NCBI GenBank assembly: GCA_963733085.1
Contig: CAVTBY010000010.1
Coordinates: 434,001 to 498,000, forward strand
Length of the DNA stretch: 64,000 nt
Reading direction: 5' to 3'
Source: Desertimonas sp963733085
Lineage (GTDB): Bacteria > Actinomycetota > Acidimicrobiia > Acidimicrobiales > Ilumatobacteraceae
In this document: in pieces, positions 9,377 to 17,495 of the stretch
Layout: every line of letters starts with the position of its first letter
Position numbering within the stretch: the stretch's first letter is position 1
Notes under the pieces: model-generated
Told to the model about the DNA's origin: nothing
The model's input: the letters and a program-made list of their open reading frames with translations, nothing else
The model's database searches: none
Made by a program: the position numbers and the translations under genes

Positions 9377-11088
9377 GGCACCCTTCGGCGCCGATGCAGG
9401 CCGCGCTCGGCGTCGTTGCAGTGATCATCGTGGCATTCGGGTCGACTGTCGCCGGCTTGGCCCCCACCGATCCGCCGCCGTCCTCTGTCGATACGGAGAC
9501 GTCGCTGACCGCGTCCGGCGGCTTCGAGCTACCCGCCGGGTACACGACTCTGACCGACGACACCGTCCACATCACCGTCGCCGTGCCCGACACGTGGACC
9601 GACATCAGTACCCAACCGGACAGTGTGGATGGCTCCACCGTGCCGCAGATCAACGCCGCGACCGACATCGAGGTGTGGCGGGACACGTTCGACGCGCCCG
9701 GCATGCTCTACGCCGCCTACCCGTTCACCGACGACGAGGAGGCGATGTACAGCGAGCGCTTCGCACCGCCCGCCTCAGGGTGCGCCGACCTCGAAGTGGT
9801 CCCGTACGACGACGGGGCGTTCGCCGGCCAGTGGTGGAAGCACACCGGCTGTGGTCCGACCGGCCAAGCCGAACAGCACGTCATCGTCGCCAGCCCGCAG
9901 AGCGAGGTCGCCACGGTGGCAGTCGTCGTCAAGCTCGCCGGCGCCGAGGAGCAGCCCGTGCTCGACGTCGTGCTGCAGTCGTTCAACTTCACACCGACGG
10001 CTACGTGGCCCGTCCCCCCCGCCGCAGCCACCACCTCGACATCGTCGACGACGACGTCGGCGGTCCCCGGGGCGACGACGACCGCACCGCTGGACCTCCT
10101 GCAGGTCATCAACAACTCCAGCTTGCTGGCCGTGTCCGTGCCATCTACCTGGACCGAGGTCGAGACGATCGGCAGCATCAACAACGACGGCTCCTACCGC
10201 CCGACGATCGGCGCCGGCCCGGACCTCAACGAGTTTGCCGGAGGTTTCGAGGCTCCGGGCACTCGTGTCACGGCACTCCCTCCGCTCGTCGATCTATCCA
10301 CCGTCATGGCCAACGCCTGGAAACCGGACGATTGTGAATCGAGCGGTGAGACATCGTTCGACAACGGCGCATTCACCGGCCTCAGCGAGTCGTGGTCGGG
10401 GTGCGCCGGCGGAACGATGGACGTCGTGATCATCGCCGCCCAACCGCCGGACGGCTCGTTCAACCTGTACGCCAAGGTGCAGGCGGAGGCCGGCACCGGC
10501 TTGACCGCCCTGATTGCCGACTCGATTGCCGTCGCCGGCGAGGCGACCTACCCGACGACGACCGGCGTGGAGGCTCCCGTAACGGCGCAGGACGGAGCGG
10601 TTCCGGAGTCGTTGTGGCAGGGTCCGGCGCCAACGGACACTGTCCTGGTCATCGACAGCCTCCGCCGGCTGCGCGTTGACGTCCCGTCGTCGTGGATGGA
10701 TGTCCGCCAGTACCCGACGTACAACGACGACGCGACCGATCGGCCGCGCATCGTCGCCTCCCTGCACATCGACACGATGCTCCAGCAGTGGGAGATTCCC
10801 GGCGTGGTCTACATCGAGTACCCGTACACCGACCCCGGAACCTTCTTCACGAACCTCTTCAAAGGCTCGACCACGTGTCCCGAGGGGTCAACCCAGACGT
10901 TCGACAACGGCACCTACAGCGGGTTGATGCAGACGTGGAGCAACTGTGGGGACAGCGGCGCCGCCCGCCTCGTGGTACTCGCTGTCAGCCCGCCGGACAA
11001 GTCGGTCACGCTGTACCTCGAGATCCAGCTTCCGACCGACGACAACACCGCATTGCAGACGATCCTGTCGTCGTTCGGACAGCTGTGA
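9373..11088 (+). CDS. Secreted protein B, paralogue of protein A with three repeated domains
   Basis: Exported 571-residue paralogue of the preceding protein. Signal or anchor segment MQAALGVVAVIIVAFGSTVAG is followed by three domains of the same type. Examples are ITVAVPDTWTDI with a GCADLEV...HTGCG cysteine pair in domain 1, SVPSTWTEVETIGSINNDGS in domain 2 and VDVPSSWMDVRQYPTYNDDA in domain 3. Domain n of protein B resembles domain n of protein A more than its own neighbours (for example FDNGT.(T/S)GLMQTW in both third domains), so the whole three-domain gene was probably duplicated. ATG 9373 overlaps the stop of gene A by four bases. The role is unknown; tandem paralogues suggest a complex or a pair of surface proteins. 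Confidence 0.8.
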   Translation: MRHPSAPMQAALGVVAVIIVAFGSTVAGLAPTDPPPSSVDTETSLTASGGFELPAGYTTLTDDTVHITVAVPDTWTDISTQPDSVDGSTVPQINAATDIEVWRDTFDAPGMLYAAYPFTDDEEAMYSERFAPPASGCADLEVVPYDDGAFAGQWWKHTGCGPTGQAEQHVIVASPQSEVATVAVVVKLAGAEEQPVLDVVLQSFNFTPTATWPVPPAAATTSTSSTTTSAVPGATTTAPLDLLQVINNSSLLAVSVPSTWTEVETIGSINNDGSYRPTIGAGPDLNEFAGGFEAPGTRVTALPPLVDLSTVMANAWKPDDCESSGETSFDNGAFTGLSESWSGCAGGTMDVVIIAAQPPDGSFNLYAKVQAEAGTGLTALIADSIAVAGEATYPTTTGVEAPVTAQDGAVPESLWQGPAPTDTVLVIDSLRRLRVDVPSSWMDVRQYPTYNDDATDRPRIVASLHIDTMLQQWEIPGVVYIEYPYTDPGTFFTNLFKGSTTCPEGSTQTFDNGTYSGLMQTWSNCGDSGAARLVVLAVSPPDKSVTLYLEIQLPTDDNTALQTILSSFGQL

Positions 11089-11180
11089 CCCCAATCTGGA
11101 GTTGAGAACGCGAGTGCATCAGATTCTCGGTGCCAAACGTTGCGATTTCCGCAAGGAATGGCACCCCAGAATGCTCGAAC

Positions 11181-11735
11181 TCAGCTTGCGACCGCCTCGG
11201 CGGCGGACTCGAAGATCGCCGCTCGCAGGTCGGCCCTGGCCCGGGCGACGCGTGAGCGGATCGTGCCGATCGGGCAGCCGACGACTGTCGCCGCCTCTTC
11301 GTAGCTGAGCCCGGCGAGCTGGGTCAGGGCGAACGCCTCGCGCCGGTCGGGGTCGAGCCGCCGCACCGCGTCCATCGTCACCGACGGGTCTACGGCGAAC
11401 GAGTTGGCAACGTCGCACGCTGCCTCGCTCGTCAACCGATCGAGCAGACGGCGCTGCCGCTGCCGGCGGCGGACGTGGTCGGCGCAGGTACGCCTGGCGA
11501 TCGACAGCAGCCACAGCCGCACCGGCGCGTCACCCCGGAACCGCGGCAGGGCGCGCAGGGCGCGGAGATACGTCTCCTGCACGAGATCCTCGGTCTCCCC
11601 AGCCGAACCGAGCACGGTGCACACCTGCCACACCGCAGTCTCCGTCTGCCGGATCAGCTCGGCGACGGCGACGTTGTCCCCTTCCGCGGCGGCAGCCGCG
11701 TAGCGCCGCAGCGGATCGTCGGGGACCACCCGCAC
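11181..11735 (-). CDS. ECF RNA polymerase sigma factor (SigC-like context)
   Basis: 184-residue extracytoplasmic-function sigma factor. Sigma region 2 contains EDLVQETYLRALRALPRF and the -10 binding WLLSIARRTCADHVRRR; region 4 has RLDPDRREAFALTQLAGLSY and the helix-turn-helix EEAATVVGCPIGTIRSRVARAR. It is divergent, by 44 bases, from a zinc-finger membrane protein and beside CopC-CopD/YcnI genes, as in actinobacterial copper loci with SigC-type factors. It probably controls the neighbouring copper genes; that is inference. The start is GTG at 11735. Confidence 0.9.
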   Translation of the reverse strand: MRVVPDDPLRRYAAAAAEGDNVAVAELIRQTETAVWQVCTVLGSAGETEDLVQETYLRALRALPRFRGDAPVRLWLLSIARRTCADHVRRRQRQRRLLDRLTSEAACDVANSFAVDPSVTMDAVRRLDPDRREAFALTQLAGLSYEEAATVVGCPIGTIRSRVARARADLRAAIFESAAEAVAS

Positions 11736-11779
11736 AGGATGCCGGGAACCGCCGGGGATTGTCGAGCGACTTGTCGATC

Positions 11780-12493
11780 ATGACGTGCGAGCGATGGCGT
11801 GAGGCCATCTCGGCACGCGCCGACGGCGAGGAGCTCGGCATCGACGAACGGCTACTCGATGCCCACCTCAAACGGTGCCCGGTATGCAGGGACTTCGCCG
11901 CCACGGCATCTGCCATCGCGGCCCCTCGGCTCGCCTCTCCACGTCCGCCTGCCGGCCTCTCACGGCGCGTGACCCGCGCCGCTGCCGTCGCCGACCGCGC
12001 CTCGACGCCGACGGTGCTGCGCGCCCTCCTCGCAGTCGTCGCCGTGGAGATCATCGTCGTCTCCGTCCCGGCACTACTCGGCGACGAGCAGGCGACGGCC
12101 ACCCACTCGGCGCGGCACCTCGGCGCCTTCGCCATCGCCTACGGCGTCGGTCTCCTGGTCGTCGTCGCCCGACCGGCCCGGGCCCGCACGATGCTCCCCG
12201 TCGCCGCGGTCCTGGCCGGAGCGTTGGTGATCACCTCGGCAGTCGACCTCGCCCAGCGGCGCATCCCTCTCGTTGACGAGGCCGCCCACGTGCCAGAGCT
12301 GGTGAGCGTCGTGTTGATCTGGTTGATCGCCGTGCCGTCTCGCCGCTCACTCGATGGTGACCGTGGTGCTCCCGGCAACGGACTCGAACTCGTCGAGACG
12401 CACCCGGATGGTCATGTCCCACGTCCCGGCGAATCCCATGTCGGCGGTCGCCTCATAACGGCCGATTCCGAGCGGGACGACCTCGGGCCGTAG
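11780..12493 (+). CDS. Zinc-finger (zf-HC2) membrane protein, putative anti-sigma factor
   Basis: 237 residues. An N-terminal zf-HC2 motif (MTCERW...HLKRCPVCRDF, the C...HxxxCxxC pattern) is typical of anti-sigma domains that bind and restrain ECF sigma factors. It is followed by about four membrane helices (RALLAVVAVEIIVVSVPALL, HLGAFAIAYGVGLLVVVA, MLPVAAVLAGALVITSAVD, PELVSVVLIWLIAV). It is divergent from the ECF sigma gene, its probable partner. ATG 11780 is preferred over an upstream TTG because family members start right at the zinc motif. The last 48 codons (hydrophilic, after AVPSRRS) overlap the convergent CopC-CopD gene by 147 bp, which is unusual and may mean a lost stop or an indel. 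Confidence 0.75.
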   Translation: MTCERWREAISARADGEELGIDERLLDAHLKRCPVCRDFAATASAIAAPRLASPRPPAGLSRRVTRAAAVADRASTPTVLRALLAVVAVEIIVVSVPALLGDEQATATHSARHLGAFAIAYGVGLLVVVARPARARTMLPVAAVLAGALVITSAVDLAQRRIPLVDEAAHVPELVSVVLIWLIAVPSRRSLDGDRGAPGNGLELVETHPDGHVPRPGESHVGGRLITADSERDDLGP

Positions 12494-14005
12494 CGGTCCG
12501 ACGTCGAGCGCCGGCACGGACAGCTCGACGACCGGCGCCTCGTACGGGTTGAGGATGCGACCCTCCAGGTCGAGCAGCGTGAGGCCGATTGTGTTGGCCC
12601 CGACACTGCCAGGTGAGACGGTCGCCTCAGCAGTAGCGGCGTCGCCGAGTTGCACCGTCACCGTCTCGCTCGTCGTCGGCGCGTCGGGGGCCGCCGCCGA
12701 CGAGACGGAATCCAGCGGCGAGCGCGTCACCATCACGGCCGTGACACCGACCACGGCCACGAGCAGCACGAGCTCGGCGACCACGACGTTGCCGAGCCAG
12801 CTCCGGGCGGAGCGGGGCCGCCGGGCCGCAGCCGCCCCGACGGACCGCTCGCGGGCATCTACGGCGGGCACCAGGCGAAATCGGTTGTACGCCCCGAGGC
12901 CGATGACGATGAGCACGAGGGCAACCTTGACGAGCAGCGCAAGGCCGTACCCTGTGCTCGTCAATTCGCCGGCAGTCGGCAGGATGATCCACGCCATCGT
13001 CACTCCCGTCACGGCGACGACGACCACGGCTATGAGCGCGGAGTCGCTGAACCGGCGGACGGCTCCGGCAAGCGATCCGGCGTCGATCGACGAGCGGAAC
13101 ATCACGACAAGGGCGACGATCCCGCCGAGCCAGACGGCGGCGGCGCAGAGGTGGATGACGTCCGACCCCACCATCACCCAGCGCCGTTGCGTCGCCCGCG
13201 TGTGGCCCTCGATCGAGAAGCCGGCCAGTGCGACGACAGAGAGCACGAGGCACAGCCATCGGGCGACGCGGCGGTCGACGAGGACGGCGAGAAGGAGGAG
13301 GGCGTTCGCCGTGATCGCCGTGGACACGCCGATCGGCCCACGCAACGCCGACATCAGCACGTCGTTGTCGCGCAGCGCATCGAGTCCGCCGCCGAGCCGG
13401 GCAACACGGAAGGGGACGGCCGCGACGAGGGCGACGGCGCCGAGCACGGCGGCTCGGCTGGTGACGTCGCGCAGCGAGGTGCGCCAGTCGGCATAGATCG
13501 AGAAGGCGAGCGTCCCGGCGGCGACGAGGGCGCCCAGGTACCCGATCGTCGAGAGCGCGGCCGCGCCGGCGCGCACGCCCCAACCGGCCTGGTCGCCGCC
13601 GACGTCGAGATCGTCGCCGGTCAGCCCCTCCGATGTCGCGGCACCGACGTGGAACACCGAAGCTCCGCTGATGCGGTGCGAGTCGACGGAGACCACCTCG
13701 AAGACGATGGTGTACGTACCGTCGGCGAGATTGTCGGGGAGCGTCGTGGTGATCGTCTCGTCAGCCCGCGTGGTGCCTGTCGAGACGTCCTCGGCGGCGT
13801 CGTCGAGAACACGAACCGAGCCACCGGTGAGAGACACCGGTTCGGTGAACGTCAGTGTGACTTCGGCCGGGGCGACGTCGACGACCTCGCCGTCGGCTGG
13901 GTCGACGGCGATCAGCTCGGCGTGAGCCGCGACGGTGCCGCCGAGGAGCAGCACCGGCGCGGCGATGACGACCGCAGTGGTGACGGCGCGGCGAACGAGT
14001 CGCAT
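12347..14005 (-). CDS. CopC-CopD fusion copper protein
   Basis: 552-residue fusion. A signal peptide ends at AAHAELIAV, so the mature protein starts with the copper-binding histidine of CopC; the second CopC histidine is in VSVDSHRISG. Residues about 140-410 form the multi-pass CopD membrane domain, with histidines in EGHTRATQRRW and DVIHLCAAAVWLGG. A C-terminal extracellular beta domain (about 440-552, YtkA-like, ending TWDMTIRVRLDEF) completes the protein. CopC binds periplasmic copper and CopD is thought to carry it inward. It follows ycnI by 23 bases and is probably co-transcribed with it. Its 3' end overlaps the convergent zinc-finger gene. Confidence 0.9.
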   Translation of the reverse strand: MRLVRRAVTTAVVIAAPVLLLGGTVAAHAELIAVDPADGEVVDVAPAEVTLTFTEPVSLTGGSVRVLDDAAEDVSTGTTRADETITTTLPDNLADGTYTIVFEVVSVDSHRISGASVFHVGAATSEGLTGDDLDVGGDQAGWGVRAGAAALSTIGYLGALVAAGTLAFSIYADWRTSLRDVTSRAAVLGAVALVAAVPFRVARLGGGLDALRDNDVLMSALRGPIGVSTAITANALLLLAVLVDRRVARWLCLVLSVVALAGFSIEGHTRATQRRWVMVGSDVIHLCAAAVWLGGIVALVVMFRSSIDAGSLAGAVRRFSDSALIAVVVVAVTGVTMAWIILPTAGELTSTGYGLALLVKVALVLIVIGLGAYNRFRLVPAVDARERSVGAAAARRPRSARSWLGNVVVAELVLLVAVVGVTAVMVTRSPLDSVSSAAAPDAPTTSETVTVQLGDAATAEATVSPGSVGANTIGLTLLDLEGRILNPYEAPVVELSVPALDVGPLRPEVVPLGIGRYEATADMGFAGTWDMTIRVRLDEFESVAGSTTVTIE

Positions 14006-14028
14006 CGGCCTCTCGGTCTAGCTGCTCG

Positions 14029-14589
14029 TCAGGCTTCCTCGGTGGCGGCGACGACCTCGACACCCGGAGCGGGGGACTCCAGCTCCTCGGCATCCTGTCC
14101 CTCGGCAGGGATCTCGATCCACGCCGTCTCGCCGGACTCGCACGTCTGGATCGTCGGGAAGTAGATCGTCTCGCCGGCCGCATCCTCGGGGACCGTCAGG
14201 CTCAACTCGAACGTGTCGCGGAAACCGTCTTCGACCGGGGTGCGGGCCGTGTACACGACTTCGCTCACCCGCTCGGTGATCTGCTCGCCGTGAGCATCCT
14301 CGATCGGGGTGTCCAGCGTCTCGGTCACCTTCTCGACGTCCCAGTTGGCGTTGATCGTCGGCGCCACCGCCGGGATCGATTCCGGCATCTGGATGCGCAG
14401 CTGCGTGGTCGGTGAACCCTCGCAGCCGTGGGAGAAGGCGAACGTGACGATCGCCGAAGAACCAGCGGCGACCTCGTCCTCCTGGATCGACACGTGCGCC
14501 GCCGCCGGAGCAGCAAAGGCGACGGCGAGGGCGACGCCTCCGGCGAGGCCGGTGGCAAGCCGAGCGGGACGGGACAGGTTCATGTTCAC
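14029..14589 (-). CDS. YcnI-family copper-binding membrane-anchored protein (DUF1775)
   Basis: 186-residue DUF1775 protein. The signal peptide is cleaved at AAAHVSIQ, exposing the N-terminal histidine that coordinates copper in B. subtilis YcnI. FAFSHGCEGSPTTQLRIQMPE is the DUF1775 signature. It likely acts as an extracellular copper chaperone for CopC-CopD, which lies directly downstream. Unlike some YcnI proteins no C-terminal membrane helix is apparent, so it may be released or held by the partner. GAAGGAGTGAAC upstream gives a ribosome site for ATG 14589. Confidence 0.9.
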   Translation of the reverse strand: MNMNLSRPARLATGLAGGVALAVAFAAPAAAHVSIQEDEVAAGSSAIVTFAFSHGCEGSPTTQLRIQMPESIPAVAPTINANWDVEKVTETLDTPIEDAHGEQITERVSEVVYTARTPVEDGFRDTFELSLTVPEDAAGETIYFPTIQTCESGETAWIEIPAEGQDAEELESPAPGVEVVAATEEA

Positions 14590-14656
14590 TCCTTCGAGAT
14601 CGGGTCAACACTCGGTCGTCCCGACGGCCCGTCCAGTTCCCGACGAGTGGCCGCCT

Positions 14657-15136
14657 TTAGCGGCCGGCGGCGACCACGAACAGGACGAGCGACGCTGTCG
14701 ACGCCAGGGCGCGGACATGGTTCCACGGCACCCACTCAGCGAGATACGTCGACCACTTCGCCGCCGACGCTTCGTTCGACGGGTCGAGCGTGTCGATCAC
14801 GTTGTTGCGGGGGACGTGGTAGGCGGCGGTGATCCCGAACGCGCCGATCAGGTAGCACAACCCACCGGCGAGACGCAGCGCGGCGCCGCCATCGTCCCAA
14901 GTCCAAAGCGTCGAGACGGCGAGCGCGGCGGCGACGAGCGTCGTTCCCATGAACACGAGCATGAACAGCGGATTGAGGATCGCCCGGTTGATCGCCTGCA
15001 TCACGGCGATACCGCTCGACGGCTGGAGGCGCCGGAGCGCCGGCATCACCGACACCGAGAAGGCGAAGAACAATCCCGCCATCAGCCCACTGCCCACGGC
15101 GCCCACGCGGACGAGTGTCAGCAACCAAGAATTCAT
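14657..15136 (-). CDS. DUF1772 membrane protein (anthrone oxygenase-like)
   Basis: 159-residue protein with four predicted membrane helices: VGAVGSGLMAGLFFAFSVSV, LFMLVFMGTTLVAAALAVS, LAGGLCYLIGAFGITAAYHV and a C-terminal segment ALASTASLVLFVVAAG. The motif FFAFSVSVMPAL and NNVIDTL are typical of DUF1772. Some fungal relatives oxidise anthrones, but bacterial function is unknown. ATG 15136 has GGAG seven bases upstream; a longer in-frame start would run into the duplicated segment upstream. The original stop of the flavin-type gene upstream overlaps this ATG (TCATGA), suggesting former translational coupling. Confidence 0.8.
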   Translation of the reverse strand: MNSWLLTLVRVGAVGSGLMAGLFFAFSVSVMPALRRLQPSSGIAVMQAINRAILNPLFMLVFMGTTLVAAALAVSTLWTWDDGGAALRLAGGLCYLIGAFGITAAYHVPRNNVIDTLDPSNEASAAKWSTYLAEWVPWNHVRALASTASLVLFVVAAGR

Positions 15137-15249
15137 GACAACTCCACGCTGCCGTTCATTGCGTTCCCCGGCCACGCAGGCCGTCTCTGGCCACTCGCTC
15201 GCTGGCGCTCGCTCGCTCGCATTTTCATGACAACTGCACGCTTCCCGTT
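15133..15249. repeat. Imperfect direct repeat flanking a 92-bp unit
   Basis: 15133-15156 and 15225-15249 are near-identical (TCATGACAACT-C/G-CACGCT...CCGTT). Both encode, on the minus strand, the same gene ending GSV(E/Q)LS-stop. The material between holds GCTCGC-type low-complexity sequence (15194-15220). It reads as a small duplication that added a new gene end upstream of the old one. Confidence 0.7.
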
Positions 15250-15705
15250 GTCTCCAGCGGATGGCGGATCAGCGTGAGCAGCGGCACCCCGAGGCCGAAG
15301 GTTGTGCACCTTTCCCGTTGGCGTGATCTTGATGAACCAGTTGTCTGGATCGTCGAGCTCGCCGTGCGACGTCAGGCGCTTCAGCCGGCCGGAGTCGAGC
15401 AGCGATCGCAGCGCATGATCGTCGCGGCCGAGCGCCTCGGCGGTGCCTTGGAACATGATCGTCGCCGGAGGGCCCACAGGCAGTCGGCGGACTGGGATGC
15501 AGACACCAACGTTGGAGTTGGTTTCGATGTTGCGCGCCTTGCGGCTGTTCATGTTGGTGCCGACGTACAGGATCCCGTCGATGGCCGCGTACAACAGTCC
15601 GGCAGCGTGGGATCGGTCAGCGTCGGACGCCGTTGCCAACGTCATGAACGAATTCTTGGTGAGCGCCTTGTCGACGGCTCGGCGGAGGCGGGCTTGATCC
15701 AGCAT
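15225..15705 (-). CDS. Pyridoxamine 5'-phosphate oxidase-like (FMN/F420 split-barrel) protein, 1-base insertion
   Basis: Split-barrel flavin- or F420-binding family protein of about 159 residues once repaired. It shows FMTLATAS, AAGLLYAAIDGILYVGTN, SRKARNI and a WFIKITPTGKVH segment. After KVH the family ending continues only one frame away: removing one A at about 15301-15303 gives KVHTFGLGVPLLTLI and ends at the TGA at 15225. Without repair the frame reads through to 15133. ATG 15705 has GGAAAG upstream. The substrate is unknown. It is divergent from a MarR gene with two operator palindromes between, so it is very likely regulated by that protein. Confidence 0.78.
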
Positions 15706-15737
15706 TGCTACTTTCCTGGCCTTTCGTGATCGTCTAG

Positions 15738-15777
15738 TATGCAGGCTACCTGCATAGTTACGCAGGCAACCTGCATA
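15738..15777. promoter_or_regulatory. Two tandem MarR operators
   Basis: Site 1 (15738-15756) is a perfect inverted repeat TATGCAGG-CTA-CCTGCATA. Site 2 (15759-15777) is TACGCAGG-CAA-CCTGCATA with one mismatch. Their starts are 21 bp apart, two helical turns, so two dimers would sit on the same DNA face. They lie between the divergent flavin-type gene and marR. Confidence 0.85.
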
Positions 15778-15800
15778 GTTGTCAAGGGCACGGAGGTGCA

Positions 15801-16250
15801 ATGCGGCGTGAACCACGTCACGGCGATCGGGTGGTCACGTTGATCTCGTTGCTCCGTCGCACGAATCAAGTGATGGTCGACGAGATCACCACCCGACTCG
15901 ACCAGGCGGGGTTCGCCAACTGTCCGCCGACGTTCCACCCGATCTTCGAGAATCTCGATCCCGATGGGACGCGCCTCACCGTGATCGCCAGCCGGGCAGG
16001 TCTCACCCACCAGTCTGTTGGAGAAGTCGTGTCCGAGCTGGAGCAACGTGGCTACGTCGAACGCGTTCCCGATCCTGCCGATCGCCGGGCGCGCCTCGTG
16101 CGGCTGACCGCGGACGGCAGGCGGCTGGTCCGGGCCGCCGTGACCGCAATCGACTCGATCGAGCGAGAGTGGACGAGACGGTGGCGGGCCCACGGACTCG
16201 CCGGAGATCTGCGCCGCGGCCTCGACGGCGCCCTGCGCGAACGAATCTGA
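15801..16250 (+). CDS. MarR-family transcriptional regulator
   Basis: 149-residue winged-helix repressor. Helices resembling MarR are followed by the recognition region RAGLTHQSVGEVVSELEQRGYVERV and the wing DPADRRARLVRLTADGRRLV, the classic MarR signature. The dimerisation arms lie at both ends. GGAGG precedes ATG 15801 by four bases. Two operator palindromes upstream indicate autoregulation and control of the divergent split-barrel protein. The ligand is unknown; phenolic or oxidant signals are common in the family. Confidence 0.92.
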   Translation: MRREPRHGDRVVTLISLLRRTNQVMVDEITTRLDQAGFANCPPTFHPIFENLDPDGTRLTVIASRAGLTHQSVGEVVSELEQRGYVERVPDPADRRARLVRLTADGRRLVRAAVTAIDSIEREWTRRWRAHGLAGDLRRGLDGALRERI

Positions 16251-16343
16251 GACGATCCGCGAGTCCTGTCCTGCGTTCTCTACACTCGAGGTGATTACCC
16301 GTTGGCGCCCGCGGCCGCGGCGCCATCAATCAGAGGAGGTCGA

Positions 16344-17189
16344 GTGCTCGCTCGCAACGACGCCTTGGAGGCTCGCCTCCGGCACGTCGAAACGAAGCCG
16401 TCGCTCGACCTCGATGCCGTCGACGTGGCGATCGAGCGGATCCGCGACCCGGACGCCGTTCGGACGCAGATCGGCGACGCCCTGCTCTACGCCCAACGCG
16501 TCGAGGCCGAGGTCGGCGGTCTGAGCATCGAGACGCTGCTGCCGCACTCGACCAACGACTACGTCGGTCGCTTCCTGCACGTCTGGGTGCCCGACGAGCA
16601 GGGCCACGGGGAGGCCCAGGCCAGGCTCGCCAGGCACCTCGGACTGGAGCCGTACACGCCGCGCCCGGAAGACGCCGTCCCGCTGCACAACCGTGCCGCC
16701 GGCTTCCTCGCCCGGCTCCTGCCCAGGGTCAAGAGCATGATCGAGATGACGTACCACACGATCGGGGCGATCAACGAGCGCCTCGCCCTCGAGGCCTATC
16801 GGCGCATGGCTGCGGTGCTCGAACAACTCGGCGAGGAGGACATGGCCAGGGCGCTGATGGTGCCGATGCGCAACGACGAGGCCGCCCACCTCTCCTACTA
16901 CCGGACGTACGCCCGGCAACTAGGTCCCTCGCTGGCCCCGTGGCAGCTCGCCGCCGTGCGCGCCCTCATCGTCCACACCTACGCCCCCGTCGGCGCCGGC
17001 GAGAAGCGCGACAAGGCGCCACTCGGCCGCGCCCTGCTTCAGCTCGAGACCGATCCCGACGACCCCGGCATCGCCACCTCGGTGCAGGCGATCGCCGAGG
17101 AACTGCTCGCCGACGGCGAGGAACTGCGCCCGTTCGTGCGCGACTCGTTGCAGGCCTGCGTGCACCTCGCCCGCCAATCCGCCGCCTGA
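16344..17189 (+). CDS. Ferritin-like di-iron protein (acyl-ACP desaturase-like?)
   Basis: 281-residue all-helical protein with two ExxH motifs (DEQGHGEAQ near residue 80 and NDEAAHLSYYR near 180), the signature of a di-iron carboxylate site in a four-helix bundle. The spacing recalls soluble acyl-ACP desaturases, but no other desaturase motif is clear, so substrate and reaction are open. The GTG start at 16344 sits four bases after GAGGAGGT, an exceptionally strong ribosome site. A TACACT -10-like element lies about 60 bases upstream. The gene is followed by a copy of the dispersed palindrome. Confidence 0.7.
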   Translation: MLARNDALEARLRHVETKPSLDLDAVDVAIERIRDPDAVRTQIGDALLYAQRVEAEVGGLSIETLLPHSTNDYVGRFLHVWVPDEQGHGEAQARLARHLGLEPYTPRPEDAVPLHNRAAGFLARLLPRVKSMIEMTYHTIGAINERLALEAYRRMAAVLEQLGEEDMARALMVPMRNDEAAHLSYYRTYARQLGPSLAPWQLAAVRALIVHTYAPVGAGEKRDKAPLGRALLQLETDPDDPGIATSVQAIAEELLADGEELRPFVRDSLQACVHLARQSAA

Positions 17190-17197
17190 ACACCAGC

Positions 17198-17249
17198 AAC
17201 CGATGGGTGTTCAGGGGACCGTTCCGTCCCCTAAACACCCCATCGGTCG
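17198..17249. repeat. Dispersed palindromic repeat, copy 2
   Basis: Same family as 7336-7387: left arm CCGATGGGTGTTCA, centre GGGGACCGTTCCGTCCCC, right arm TAAACACCCCATCGG. It lies nine bases after the stop codon of the ferritin-like gene, where a terminator would be expected. Confidence 0.85.
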
Positions 17250-17343
17250 TGTTTGGGCGGCAGCAAGACGGTGGTGGCCCGGTCGATCGGGGGGCGCTTC
17301 GGCACGCCTATGACGAGCACAATGCGGGTACCGTTCGCGTCAG

Positions 17344-17390
17344 GGCTGAGCGCGACGTTGTTCGCTCCCCCGACGACGTTGCGCTCAGCC
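17344..17390 (+). terminator. Long inverted repeat upstream of Lon-like gene
   Basis: GGCTGAGCGC (17344-17353) pairs perfectly with GCGCTCAGCC (17381-17390), and six further pairs including two G-U extend it inward. There is no T-run. It could be a terminator, a leader structure for the Lon-like gene or a protein-binding site. Confidence 0.45.
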
Positions 17391-17495
17391 GGACAGCGCC
17401 GTCTGCACAGAGATCGTTACGCCAATCGCGCAGCACAGCACGATCGTCGCGTGGACGCGACAAGACGGCCACGTCGCTTTCGTACGGTGGCGACG

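Larger units (their letters stand above)
17190..17495. other. 306-bp gene-free spacer
   Basis: Contains palindromic repeat copy 2 (17198-17249) and a long GC-rich hairpin (17344-17390). I see no convincing start, coding frame or RNA gene in the rest. Confidence 0.6.

Noticed and set aside
9373..11088. Longer reading of secreted protein B starting at 8629
   Set aside because: That start lies inside protein A in another frame; the ATGA overlap at 9373 with signal peptide is clearly the real start.
11744..11770. GGGAAC followed about 17 bp later by CGACTT as an ECF-type promoter for the zinc-finger gene
   Set aside because: The -10 part does not match the usual CGTC and GGGAAC is frequent in such GC-rich DNA; not enough for a feature.
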